From contig NC_033627.1 in NCBI RefSeq assembly GCF_001540865.1, positions 2,275,843 through 2,339,842 on the forward strand: DNA of 64,000 bases, given 5' to 3'. Origin of the DNA: Ananas comosus. Taxonomy: Eukaryota; Streptophyta; Magnoliopsida; Poales; Bromeliaceae. Position numbers and translations under genes: made by a program. The first letter of the stretch is position 1; each line of letters starts with the position of its first letter. Shown here piece after piece: positions 39,947 through 51,761 of this stretch. The notes under the pieces are model-generated. The model was not told the DNA's origin. It saw only the letters and a list, made by a program, of their open reading frames with translations, and searched no databases.

Positions 39947-42900
39947 ATGTCGTCCTCCGCCATCAAATTAATAGGCAAGTACACCTCCCCCCACTCGCAT
40001 TACACCCTAACCCTTCTCTCTTCTCCGATCTCGCTAATCTCTCTCTCTCATCTTTTCTCCTCCACCGTCCGATCCCCAACCAACCGCAGATATCGCCGCA
40101 AACCTCGCCGGTGAGTTCCACTCCACTGCACCATCCTGCTGATCTCCTCTTCTTCGCGAATCTTAAAGCTCAGGCTCTCCGTCTCAGATGGCATGTTCAA
40201 GGGCATCTACAACGGCAAGCAGTGCCACGTGGCCGACATCCCCGCCGTCCTCGCCCGCGCGTGGAGCGCCGGCGTCGACCGCATCATCGTCAGCTTCCCG
40301 CCCCTCCTCCCCTCATCGTCTTTTAATTCTGCGTCCTCTTCAATCTCTGCGAGTTTGATCACCTCCAATTCTTTTAATTGCGCCCAAAACAAATAATAAA
40401 ATTAGGTCACCGGAGGTTCGCTGGAGGAGTCGAAGGAGGCTCTCGCAATCGCGGAAACCGACGGTGTGTTCGAACGCTGCCTTTTACGTGGGTGTATTAC
40501 CATTGCACCCCAACTGTTTGATGTTTTGCCTCAATCAACTTAATTGTTCTGAGTGGTTTTTTTTTTTGTAGGGCGGCTTTTCTGCACCGTCGGCGTGCAT
40601 CCGACCAGATGCAAGGTGGACGATCTGATTCAGTTTGATGAGAGTAATTATTCATTCTTTTGCTGTAATTTGGTCGGCTATTTAATTCGAGTCCGGTTTT
40701 TACGTTCAGGAGTTTGAGGAGAGTGGGGATCCGGAGGGCCATTTTCAAGCGCTTCTGTCGTTAGCCAAGGAGGGGATTGAGAAAGGGAAGGTCCGCATTC
40801 TGATATTGACTATTCGCAGTAGTGCGCAAAATGGTTTAGTGAAGAAAATTTGTAGGAAGAGATATTAATCTTAAATTTTTGCTTTCCCTGGCTTCCGGTA
40901 CAAAATTGGATAAGGATTGTCACAATCATTTCACCTTGCTGTCCTGATAATCATGTGATGGTCGTAATCGTGAAAGTGATTGCAATACAGGTGGTGGCGA
41001 TTGGTGAGTGTGGCTTGGATTATGATAGGCTTCACTTTTGCCCTTCTGAGACACAGAAGAGGTATGGGATCTCTTGTGCTCATCATGGTATCTATATTTA
41101 CTCTTAAGATACACTACGGTCCTATTTGGAGCCACGAATATTTTACGTGAAATATCTCTTTAATTTACTCAAGAAGCATATGGTATTTGGTAGATAAGGA
41201 GTGTAATCAAATGGCTAGAAGAGATACCATATTCAGCCTTCCTGTCATCATTTCAGAATTAGATAAATCACATTCTATGTGAACTTATCATGGATGTCAA
41301 GACCTTTTAAGGAGCAAAAATTAAACTCCTAGCTTCTAACAATATGTTTGGATATCTTATTCCGACATCCAAACGTGGCCTATGTCAATATGTTATATTA
41401 CTCATCTATGAGACAATTGCAACTAGTGCAACTATGTTGAAGAGATTAACCAAGAAGCAGCACCTAGTTGGAGCACTCTTATGATATTCTTTAGGTGAAC
41501 TGCATCAGACATTCCAAATTATTTTGTTATCATGCACTTGAAATGACTATGCAGGATTTTCTATATAAGAGTTTGAAATCATTACCTTGAATGCAAGTTG
41601 GGAAGTTACCAGAGTTGTTGGTGAAGTAGTGGAATCATTATTAATTCCCATCTAACAGGTATATTAACATTATCATGGGTTAGGAGGTTATGTCATTTCA
41701 GGGAATCATAAGTAGTCCATTAACAAAAATATTTAAGTTCCTAACAACCTCCTAACCCAATTGGATGGTAAGGTGGTGACTAACTTGCCTCTCCAATAGT
41801 GAAATATACAACATTCCCCAAAGGCCACAAACCCTGAAACAAACGGCCCCTAGTTTTAATGATAAAACCAACACAACTATGCTTATTGAACACTAACGAA
41901 AGGATACAAGAAATTTATTCTACGAATTTATACTTTATATGACCTTCTCATTCTATCATGACTACTGCTTGTTTTTTCTAGTGATTGCTCTTGTAATTAT
42001 GCTGTGATGATATCCACACTGTTCCTCATTTAGGTACTTCGAGAAACAGTTCGAGCTGGCAGAAGCTGTGAAGTTACCGATGTTTCTGCACATGCGTGCT
42101 GCTGCTGAAGATTTTTGTGAAATTGTCGCTCGAAATAAGAAGAGGTAATGTGCTAGCTGCTGGAAGATGAAACTACTTCTGTATAATATACACTACAATG
42201 GCCTGTATGCTCAAATTTCATCAAGATACTGAAGTTTGATTATTCTGCATCTGCACAACACTTAATCCTTAATGATTTTAGTTACAGTTTTTACAAAATG
42301 CTGCTCTTTTTACTTGTGTACATGTGTGAAGTTCACGAAGTTGTACTACAGTCGTACTTGTGTACTCAAATTGAAACACACGCAATGTTTCCAAATTTTG
42401 TTTTACCTTTTTAGAAAATAGTGAAATTGAAACACACGCAATGTTTCCAAATTTTGTTTTACCTTTTTAGAAAATAGTGATTAACTACATGGAGCTATTT
42501 ATTGTTTAATTACAGGTTCACTGCTGGGGTTGCTCATTCCTTTACCGGCAGCTCGGAAGATCGTGACAGGCTCCTGTTATTTGATAATATGTTCATAGGT
42601 TATGTTCTTATGTTCATCTTTATCTGGCGCATTTGATATGTGTTGCCCTACATGTGGATCGGCTCTTTGCAAAACATCGGTGCCTTTTAGAACATTGTGA
42701 AAATTGACGAACGGGACAGAAATCAGATATATAAATAACTGATCTGATGACTGTACGCTTCAGGGTCCTTTTAACTTCCATTAAATTGATTGTCAAGTTT
42801 GAATTTCTGATGAACAGGTATTAATGGCTGTTCGCTGAAGACCATTGAGAATCTTGAAGTTCTGAGAGGCATTCCCATCAAAAGAATGATGATAGAGACT

Positions 42901-43757
42901 GATTCTCCTTACTGCGAAATAAGAAATACTCATGCTGGAATACAATATGTAAAATCAGTATGGCCTTCGAAAAAGAAAGAAAAGTATGAGCATGATTCAC
43001 CTGTTAAAGGTCGCAATGAACCTTGTTTCGTAAGGTAATTGCAAATTTTTGCAGATATTTGCTATTTGACTGTTGACTTCTTACTAAAACAGGTGGTCAA
43101 TTTGCTATTCTATATTTACTTACCTGAAGTTAACACTTCAGTTTATAGTTTATACCGATTGAGTTGTCAGTTTGGAATGCTATGAAACTTGTAAAGAACA
43201 TTTTCTTGAAGAAAGGCACTGAGATTCGCTGCAGAAATTGAAGTTCTAATTCACCAGTGTCTTGTCCTTGTTCACATTGCTGATACAGTTTCTCTGACCT
43301 TCAATGGTGAATTTTCTGGTGGATTCTGAGAACAGATGCACTGCACCTTTACTATTAGTTACCAGCAAATTTGTCTGCCTGACCTTTGTTTTCTTCTTTT
43401 ACGCACTTGACGAAGAAAATTTACTGCATTCCTTTTCAGGCAAGTCCTTGAGGTGGTTGCCGGCTGTAAAGGAATATCTGATTTAGATGGCTTGAGCAAA
43501 ACTTTATATCACAATACATGCAGGTAACCGTTGTCACAAATATCTAAATAATTTCTTATTTATTGTACCCAGAAATAGGAGATCAAGATACCGGAAACTT
43601 ACCCACCAAAGATGATGCGAGAGTTTAGCTGTATATCTAAAAGTGATATATCTTACACAGTAGCTTGTCTTGCAGGGTCTTTTTCCCTCAGGACTTGGAT
43701 ACAGCAGCAGAAGCTCTTCTTGAAAGTGGCGCAGTTCCTAATACGCAGAACTGCTAG
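39947..43757 (+). CDS. TatD-family deoxyribonuclease (metal-dependent hydrolase)
   Basis: Twelve exons read in phase: 39947-39974, 40090-40110, 40188-40288, 40406-40463, 40572-40615, 40710-40790, 40991-41061, 42034-42144, 42516-42598, 42818-43034, 43440-43523, 43676-43757, giving 326 residues. The protein follows the eukaryotic TatD/TATDN1 pattern: [65 protein letters not shown] and IETDSPYC. They supply the conserved Glu, His, His and Asp metal ligands. The bacterial N-terminal HxH is absent, as in eukaryotic relatives. The family are 3'-5' exonucleases/endonucleases implicated in DNA repair and DNA breakdown during cell death. Exon 1 ends in a GC donor (AG|GCAAGT) and exon 2 is only 21 bp. 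The next gene starts 744 bp downstream on the same strand. Confidence 0.93.
42368..42479. repeat. Perfect tandem duplication, period 56 bp, in a TatD intron
   Basis: The unit starting AAATTGAAACACACGCAATG at 42368 is repeated without visible change from 42424, in the intron between exons 8 and 9. Confidence 0.9.
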
Positions 43758-44500
43758 CACATTTCTTTTCAAGTTTTGGCCCGAAGATGGAACCAGATAC
43801 CTGAGCAATTACCAAACCATCTATTTCTAGTTTATCTAAAGCAAAACGAAGTTGGATTCTTGGTAATTTAGGATTTCAAGCCTTTTTTTTGTTGTTGTGT
43901 ACTTGTTCAAATGAGTTTGCTTATGCATGCTTCACTGTATTATTTCATGTACTTCACTTTAGTCAGTGTGCTGGATGTTGAAGAGGCTTACATTATATTT
44001 AAGAAATAAATGTACTGGAGAAATCTATTGCTGTAACTACATGTCCTTTTTGGGGTTGGTTTTGTTCTTTCGGGTATAAATGTAGATTCGTTGGCATGGT
44101 CTTATGGTTTGATAACTCTTTTTGATTGCACTGAAAAAAAATTTCAACAGAGGTGAAATTTTAATACGAATTTAAAAAATTAAAATATCATATATATCCC
44201 CCTACCAATGGCTAAAAACCTAATCACTTTTAAGGTATAAAGGAAATTTTCCCTTTTAAATTCGGCGTTCTTGAACCTAAATTGTAGTGCGAGCGAACCC
44301 GTTAGCTCTGGGGTTCGAACCGTTAACCGCGGTCCGAGTTCTCAACCGGGTTCGGAGCGTAATTCCGGTTCATTTAAAATAAATCGACCGGCCCAATTGC
44401 GGTTCGAGGGTTCAGGGCTTTTCTCCTTTTTGTGTGATTCTCTTCTACCTCTTCTTCCTCCTCCGAGGGCCGAGAAACCCTAAAACCCATCGCCCTCGCC

Positions 44501-44923
44501 ATGGAAACAGCTGTTTCCTCATCGTCTCCTCCCGGTCCCGAGCCCGATCGCGGAGCAGAAGCCGATGCCTCCTCGCCGCCGGCGAACAACGCCGCTGAGA
44601 GAGGAGAAGGAGAAAAGGAGGAGGAAGAGGAGGAGGAGGCGGAGTGCGGATTCTGCTTGTTCATGAAGGGAGGAGGGTGCAAGGAGGAGTTTATAGCCTG
44701 GGAGAAGTGCGTCAATGAAGCGGAGAAGAGCGGGGAGGACATGGTGGAGAAGTGTTTCCAGGTCACCTCCCTCCTCAGGAAGTGCATGGACGCCCACGCC
44801 GATTACTACGAGCCGATCCTCAAGGCCGAGCAAGAAATTGCCGAATCCGTTGCCGCTGAGATCAAGGATCCGCCGCAATTGGAACCGGAGGAGGTAAAGG
44901 AGAAGGTATCATCCACAAATTGA
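44501..44923 (+). CDS. GCK-domain / twin-CX9C small protein
   Basis: One exon, 140 residues, ATG in the context GCCATGG. An acidic, low-complexity N-terminus (runs of Glu, about residues 35-47) precedes the Cys-rich domain. In that domain C-G-F-C is followed by GGGC, then K-E-E-F-I-A-W-E-K-C (CX9C), and, 14 residues later, CFQVTSLLRKC (a second CX9C). This is the plant GCK domain. The twin CX9C resembles MIA40/CHCH proteins, which fold by disulfide formation in the mitochondrial intermembrane space. The C-terminal tail is again acidic. Location and function are inferences. A GGTAAAGG near 44893 could act as a donor for a longer isoform, but the in-frame TGA makes a single exon the simplest model. 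Confidence 0.85.
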   Translation: METAVSSSSPPGPEPDRGAEADASSPPANNAAERGEGEKEEEEEEEAECGFCLFMKGGGCKEEFIAWEKCVNEAEKSGEDMVEKCFQVTSLLRKCMDAHADYYEPILKAEQEIAESVAAEIKDPPQLEPEEVKEKVSSTN

Positions 44924-46787
44924 TCTCTGATCTCCATTAACTATACGATTTTGCTTAATTTGGATCCGTTGGCGCAGTTCCTCTTCTTTTTGTTGTTGTT
45001 AAACTTTTGCTGATCTTTCTTGTTTCGAAAATAATTCGATGCTGAGATAATTATGCGCATTGCGGACAATTGAGACCTCTTTATTTGTATTTGTAATACT
45101 CAACAATTTTGAAGTGATACGAAAATTTTGAGGCGTCTTCGATGATCTCTTTTGGTATCCATTCCTGATTCCTCTTGATGATACTTCTTATTGTGATGGT
45201 TGATGCTTTATTTAATTCAGCGTCGCAAGTTAATTCAATCACGAACTCATCTAATCATCTAAGTAGCGTGGTTCGGAGGTAGTAGTAAACCCTCTATTGG
45301 CCTATTGAATAAATTCATAAGAATGTTGATTACATCCGATTGTGAGGCTTACAAAGCATTTATATAGGTGAAACCACAAATATTTGTTCATGTGTTCTAA
45401 ATATAGGTATATAGCATTATCCTTATATTCTACACGGCGGTATTGAAATTTATATATCATTTCATAAATTGGCATTGTTCCCTAGTGAATGTTTCTTAAC
45501 AAGTGCCTTAAAAGCACTCTTTAGAAGACTTTTCTTGTTTTTAGAAGATCATCGAGAATGTTAATCAGCCAGTCTATCTTTTCAGTGTAAGTCCTCGGTG
45601 TTCAAGCTGTTGGAGTGAATCCTTCAAGATATCACACGCTAGCAGGTAATTCCTTCTAAATACAAGTTCAAATTAAGTCCCCAGTGCTTAGTGATTTGTG
45701 TCTACTTGTAGATGTCATTTTGGTACGTGTGCTAATGTAGACGCAGAGATGGTCTTCGATAATTGCATTAGCGGTCGTGGTTTCCCAGTCTCTTTTGTGA
45801 TCTTCAACATAGGGCAGCTCGGAGTTAGTAATTCAATGGTCAGAATCTAAGACTAGGACCAAGACTTTTTGAGCAGACAGATAGATTGTCCCCTTGACCA
45901 TCTGCTCGGAGTGATCTTCGTTTGAATTTCCACTGCTTTGTTAATGTTTCAATACAAATCAATTGGTAGACGAACTTGAAGCCTGTGAAACCGTTCGCTG
46001 TTAATTGATACATTGATACCAGAATGTGAGTTTGATTGATTGAACGAAACCTTGTAGGCTGCTTAGTTAGTTACTAGAAGATGCTGCTGGGAAAAGGAAA
46101 TTGTACATTGAGTAATGACCTCGATGGTTTTGATAATTCCTGCTCGTGATTAATTAATGAGGCAGCTAAACGACTTTTAAGTACATATTGTTTTCCGTTC
46201 AGTGATGATCTGGCTAAAAACACTCTGTTTTTTCTCTTTGTTTAGCCGTAGCTTGTGTACGAGCTTGAGCTCATGGATAAATGTTTGTTGAATAGCATTT
46301 TGCTCTCATGGATGTGCATAGTCGTTTGTGAATAGCTGTTCTTGAGCTCATGGATAAAATGTTTGTTGAATAGCATTTTGCTTTCATGGATGCGCATAGT
46401 CGTTTGTGAATAGCTGTTGTTTTTTTTTAATTATTGAAGAGGCCTCAGAGAGTATTAATTGCATACCACTACCATTTTTTAGACAATTCAACCATTTATA
46501 ACTAAGTGTAAAAGTATGAAGAAAACTATTCAATCATATAAAATTCGAATAAAAAAAATAAAACAAAGAAAGCAGTTGTAGTAGTTAACAAAACATAAAT
46601 GCCAAACTCTGATGAAAGCAGCTCAAAGCCACCCAAAACAGTTATTTTCTCATCTAAAATAAATACAAGTTACACATAAATAGTGCCAAACAAAGAGAAG
46701 CAGGACCCAGGTTTTAGGTCAAAAACATTATCATTGCATAAACACCACTTGGCCCCCACACTCAGGAGGTATTTGCTCTCATTTGGC
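44924..46787. other. Intergenic region between convergent GCK and LSG1 genes
   Basis: No gene is recognised. Expected to hold both 3' UTRs. Contains the 77-bp tandem duplication listed separately. The rest is unremarkable. Confidence 0.5.
46266..46412. repeat. Tandem duplication, period about 77 bp
   Basis: The word GAGCTCATGGATAAA(A)TGTT occurs at about 46266 and again at about 46343. Each is followed by GAATAGCATTTTGCT, CATGGATG(T/C)GCATAGTCG and GTGAATAGCTGTT. Confidence 0.85.
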
Positions 46788-49700
46788 CTACTTATTAGCA
46801 CTAATTGCAGCAAAATTCACAGCAGGTTTTTGGAACACCCTCACCACCGGCATTCCGTCTGCGTTGTCATTTCCGACCCTCCACGATCTATCTTTCTTCC
46901 TCTGCACCTTTTTATGATGCTTGTCTGACGTCCCTTTGTTCTTCTTCTTGACCGCTGCAGCATTCTTAGAGTTAATCTCACCCGCCAAATCAAATGACTC
47001 GAGATCATCCAAAACATCCTCAATGTTCGGATTATTCCCATCAAACTTAATAGAGTCTGAATAGGGTTCATTCTCATCGCCGGAATTGTGTGAATCCGGC
47101 TCCTCACTCGTCAAGGAGCAAGGGCCTTCGAGTCCATGGTTCTCCCCTTCTTCCAAATCCTCATCAGTTACTCCGGGAGGCAATTCGAAGTGTGGGAGCC
47201 TTCCATCTATGTAATCCTTCAAGATTTGCCGAGCTGCCCTAGTCTCATCCGGCAACCCACTTGAACTGACATGCCCACGGGATGAGCAGTAAGCACGCAG
47301 CAACTCTGAAGCCAAAGGCGGTCTAGACTGCGGCTCGTAGGGTTTTGGTTTGGGCAACGAGATATTATAAACCCTCTCCAGTGTTTCCCTCGGAACCCGA
47401 TTTGCTACAACCTGAACTGCTGCTCTGTGTTCCGTCATCCTATCAATCGGCAATACCCCGCAGGCGACCATATCGTGCCTCGAGCTGGAGAATGAAGGGA
47501 AGACTAAACCAGGGCAGTCACAAAGAACAAGCTCTTCAGAAATTATCAGTGTTTGAAAATGCTTCGTCTTGCCTGGAGTTGAAGTGACACCCGTACGCTT
47601 CTCACCCACTAAGGCATTTATTGTAGAGCTTTTCCCAACATTAGGATAACCAACAAACCCTACTACTACGTGCTTAGCTGTCGGACTTACAGAACTAGAT
47701 TGTGAAGAATTTGATGCTAGGGTTTTCTTGGTGGATGAAGCAACCCTCCTTTGCGCTGCGATAGCCTCAGCTTCAGTTTGCAATCGGAGCAAGAGTTCAT
47801 CCCTGACATAAATCTTGGTATCCAAATTTGATGTTAGGGATTTATCTTCATAACAGTGGCCTTTCAACTGTTTGCCCTCCAGAGCAGCAGAAGCAGCTTT
47901 CGCGGACCAAAATACAAAGAGTATATCATGGCAGTGGAAGTATTCTGCCCATTTTTTTCTGTGGGTGCCATTTTGGGAAAATGTTATTGTTGATCAAGAC
48001 GAATAACTTAAAAAGGATTTTAAACAAGTTGATACTTCTAACCTGATGTTTAGAGGTAAAAGGTCGGCCTTATTAACAAGAAGCAATGTTCGCTTGTGTT
48101 CATCGATTTCCCTTACGTATGCCTATAAATCAGAGAAGACAATTTTTATCCAGATAAAACACAAAGAAAAAGGATTTTAAAAAAATATCTTGCCACATTA
48201 CAAAAAATGGTTAAATAGTTAACATTAACAGGATATTATCCAGATAAAATGCAAACATGAGGTTTTCTCATTATCACAAATGCTACTCAACTACAGGGAA
48301 TAATTGGGCAAGTCAAATTGAATGTTGCTGAGTTTCTTAGACAATATGGATGTCACATTTTCTGAGACTAAACAAAGATAAAATAAGAGAAGCAGCATAT
48401 GGACATATATAGTATGCATACCTCAAGATCAGGGCACCGATAGAACAAAGGATCCCGAGCATCGACCACCATTACCAGCTTCAAATTGTAAATGGAAAAA
48501 CAATTAGCATATTAATGAGCAGAACAAAGAACAATCATATGAACTACCGAATGCTGAACCAAATGAGAGTTGCTCCACAAAGATATTGATGACATTCACA
48601 TTTTCCACTGTAGAATATTTCTCCCGAAAGTAGTTTGGTTTCTATGAGCAAGTCAATGAGACGCTATTTGTAGCAAAAATCAAATATGTAGGAAATTTAT
48701 CATGCATGGCATGCCAACCAAGCAAGTGAAGCACAAAGGTTTTAAAAGATCTATTATAGATATATATATTTAGAGTACCAATAAGTTTCCATCCAGCAAA
48801 GCTCAAAGCACAAAGATGAGAAATACATGAAAATTTAGTAGTACTGCAGACAATGTTCAAAGCCAGATTTAAAATTCTTACCAGGTCACTCCGTTCAAGC
48901 ACTCGCCAAAGCTGTCTCCAGATATCAAGATTCTTCTCGAAGGGAGTAAGGACAAGCTTTTTATTCTCCTGCAATCTGAAATAATAAGTTTATTTTTCAG
49001 ATACAAGAGTGCAGCTGGTAATTAGTATCATAACTACTTGACACTTCAGGATATGCAACTACAGAAAAAAATAAATTATTATTTTTTTTACAAAGTTAGG
49101 TATCTGTATTTTATCTACTTCAGAACAAAGAATACTTAGGCTGTACACCTTACAATATTCCGACCATTCCATAATCTTTTCATTCAGAAGAAAACAACCA
49201 GGACAGCTTTACCATGAAAACACCTGATCCTTCTTAAAAGACATTTCTCATCAAGTTATAAGATTTACAATGAAAACACTATCCAATTTCTCATCAATTG
49301 AGACAATTACCTCGCAGTTGAGACCTAGAACAACATCAGCTGGGGAAAGTAAGTTTGAGACATAGAACCTTAACAAATTATGAACCATTGCAACACTCCA
49401 AAGTTGGTCTCATGCAAGAACGTCGCATGATGATGTTGTTCATAAAACATCCTCCTCCCCGCAAATGTAAACATTCTCAAAAAAGCAAATCCTCATATGT
49501 TCTTCTAGCAACAAGCACTGGATTATTTTAAGCTCAATTCACATGTACTAGTTTGTAAAATTATATTTGCTCTCTCAAATTCAACATTACCTCGCGAGAT
49601 TTCTGCGCCACTCCAAGAACGCCCGCCGTTCGTTGGCGTCGAGTTCTTCCACCGACATCCGAGCATTCCAAGGCGGCCTGGCCAACACCAATTCCCCCCA

Positions 49701-50223
49701 ACACAAATGTGAATTAGCATCCTGAAACCCTAAAAAGAAAGGGGAAAAAAAGAGAGGAGCAACCGACCACATCGCACCGTACCTGCGCGGAACCCTAAGG
49801 CTGCTCGCGTGCAGGGCCTCCTCCTCCTTCCGAGCCTGCAGCCGCTCCTCCGGCGTCATCTCCTCCGTATCCGAGCTCGCGTCCCTGCACATCAAAGATT
49901 ATCGAAAACTGAGGATTGTGAATCGGTGACCTAGCAATACGTTAGGTCGTCTTTGCGGCGTACAGATTGATGAGGAGATTGTCGGCGTCGCTGTTGGCGA
50001 AGGAGGAGGAGGAGGAGGAGGGGATGAGGAGGGCGTTGTCGGCCTCGTCGGCCCTCTGGACGATGGCGTCGATGTCGCTGACGTCGATGACGGACTCGAG
50101 GGCCCCCCGGCGGCGGGCGTCGGCGGCGGCGAGGCCCTTCTCCTTCGCCTCCCGCGCCATCTTGTTGTGGTTGCGAATTAGGGCTCGGCCGAGGCCCTCC
50201 GATTTGTCCTTCTTTCCCCCCAT
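46788..50223 (-). CDS. LSG1: LSG1-type circularly permuted GTPase (60S ribosome biogenesis)
   Basis: Seven exons read in phase from ATG 50223: 50223-49964, 49884-49783, 49677-49591, 48975-48882, 48478-48422, 48122-48043, 47958-46788, giving 616 residues. The N-terminus starts MGGKKDKSEGLGRALIRNHN. GTPase motifs are in permuted order: G4 NKAD (about 217-220, in LLLVNKADLLP), then G1 GYPNVGKSS (about 330-338), then G3 DCPG (about 374-377). LVMVVDARDPL, the family's DAR motif, precedes them. The C-terminal tail is acidic then Lys-rich (KKKNKGTSDKHHKKVQRKKD). LSG1 acts in the cytoplasm to release the export adaptor NMD3 from pre-60S particles. It is convergent with the GCK gene. Confidence 0.95.
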
Positions 50224-50230
50224 GTCTCCG

Positions 50231-50231
50231 A

Positions 50232-50278
<47 letters not shown>
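50231..50278 (-). repeat. (CT)n-(CA)n compound microsatellite in the LSG1 5' leader
   Basis: About 14 CT units (50233-50259) run directly into CA units (to 50278) on the + strand, so the transcript would carry GT then GA repeats. It ends 8 bases before the ATG. Confidence 0.8.
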
Positions 50279-50344
50279 AACCCTAACGGGGTCTCTCTCC
50301 TCGCCTCCTCTTCGGGCGCGAAAAACCCTAGCAGGGTACGAGGG

Positions 50345-51466
50345 AGAGGAGAGGGAAAGACGCGATTTTTATTGAATTGAGCTGAGGCGGCGTATGCGCA
50401 AGCGCAAACCGCTGTGGTGACGACAATATATCCCTATCAATTTTGCTGGGTTTATGGAAAAGAAAGAAAGAAAAAGAGAAGGGGGGGAAAAAAAAAAAAA
50501 AAGCTACACTTCTCTCCTTTATTTATTTATTATTATTTTTTTAAGAAGAAAGAAAACCTTCCATGCAATTTTATTAAAACCTTGTGAGATGATAAATAGT
50601 TTAATTAAAAATAATAAAATATTTTTATATTTAAATTATATAAAAATTGTGCTTGTATGAATTTGTGCAAGATAATAGTTTTTTAAATATTAGTATTTTC
50701 ATGTGAAATATCTGTTGCAAAAAAAAAAGAACATTTTTTCAAAAGAGCTACGCTTTTGGTATAACAGATAACTAAAAATGGGCCAACAACTTTGCTTCCA
50801 TTGTACAGGCATATTAACGAAAAAATTGTTGGTGAGTTTGAGATGCACTGCAATTCTGCAACCAGATATGCAATGTTTTAACTACTTGAAGAATACAAAA
50901 TTTGCTTCTTAAATTTTTTTTTTTTTGACTAGTGTAAACAGTCTGCCATTCCCCAACCTATTAAATTGGGTGGAAGTTGAGCTTCTGAAAACAAAGATAG
51001 CAGCAGCACAAAACGAAGCTTTCTCCTTTCAAGAGTGCAGAAGGCGGTATCATACTATAGATAAATAAGTTTACCATAAGCCAAATTCAGATTGCAACAA
51101 AACATTATCTGATTATCATCCTGTTAGAAAATAACATTAACGCCCCAACGCAACAGCGCGAGCAACAGAATCTCAAAGCCAACAAATGAGTACTGCAAAC
51201 TAAGTTTTTTTTTTAAAAAAAAAGCACTAAAAAATTCAAACATTATGAGCTTCTACACACCATCAGCAATGTACATGACAAACTTCATAGTTCAGCATAG
51301 CATACCTAACCAAACAACAGAGTCCCCAAGTCATCAAACACTACCATACAATTCTGGTTTCTTTTATTCTGACAAACTACTAGCAGAAGCAGAAGATAAG
51401 ATAGGGATAAGCGCTAAGAATGTTATTTGTTAACAAAGCAAAGAGGACTTAACCACCCACGCCAAA
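50345..51466. other. Spacer between LSG1 5' end and NF-YA 3' end
   Basis: AT-rich with homopolymer runs (A run near 50489-50503, T run near 50918-50929). The right-hand part is probably NF-YA 3' UTR or beyond. No independent gene is seen. Confidence 0.5.
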
Positions 51467-51546
51467 AGCTGTTCTGAGACTGCTGGAGTTCCAGGAACAG
51501 TTTTTAAGCTGTTCTGAGACTGCTGGAGTTCCAGGAACAGTTTTTA
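51467..51546. repeat. Perfect tandem duplication, period 40 bp, near the NF-YA 3' end
   Basis: AGCTGTTCTGAGACTGCTGG starts at 51467 and again at 51507, each followed by AGTTCCAGGAACAGTTTTTA. It lies just beyond the miR169-like site in transcript direction. Confidence 0.9.
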
Positions 51547-51578
51547 GAGTATTAGGCGGAAAGACCTCAATGCAGTAC

Positions 51579-51599
51579 AAGCCAAGAATGAATTGCCTT
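51579..51599 (-). promoter_or_regulatory. Probable miR169 target site in the NF-YA 3' UTR
   Basis: In transcript sense the sequence reads AAGGCAATTCATTCTTGGCT followed by T. It lies about 160 bases after the NF-YA stop codon. The GGCAA(N)TCAT(N)CTTGGCT pattern is the known complement of plant miR169, which cleaves NF-YA mRNAs at a 3'-UTR site. Position, orientation and target family all agree. Pairing was judged by eye against the known site pattern. Confidence 0.85.
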
Positions 51600-51761
51600 C
51601 AGAAAACAACCAAATGATGGTAGGGACAATCCCTTAACCAAGAACAGTGGCCACAGCTAGCTGAGAAGCACACTGTTTCCACAGTTCCTCCATTTAGCTG
51701 CAGAAGAGCTTTTGGAGAGGCTTTTCCGAAAAGCCACTCCTCTCCCCAATGTCTGTTTTCA

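Noticed and set aside
44305..44335. GGTTCGAACCGTTAACC as a tRNA T-loop
   Set aside because: No acceptor, D or anticodon stem can be built around it; it lies in the GCK gene upstream region.
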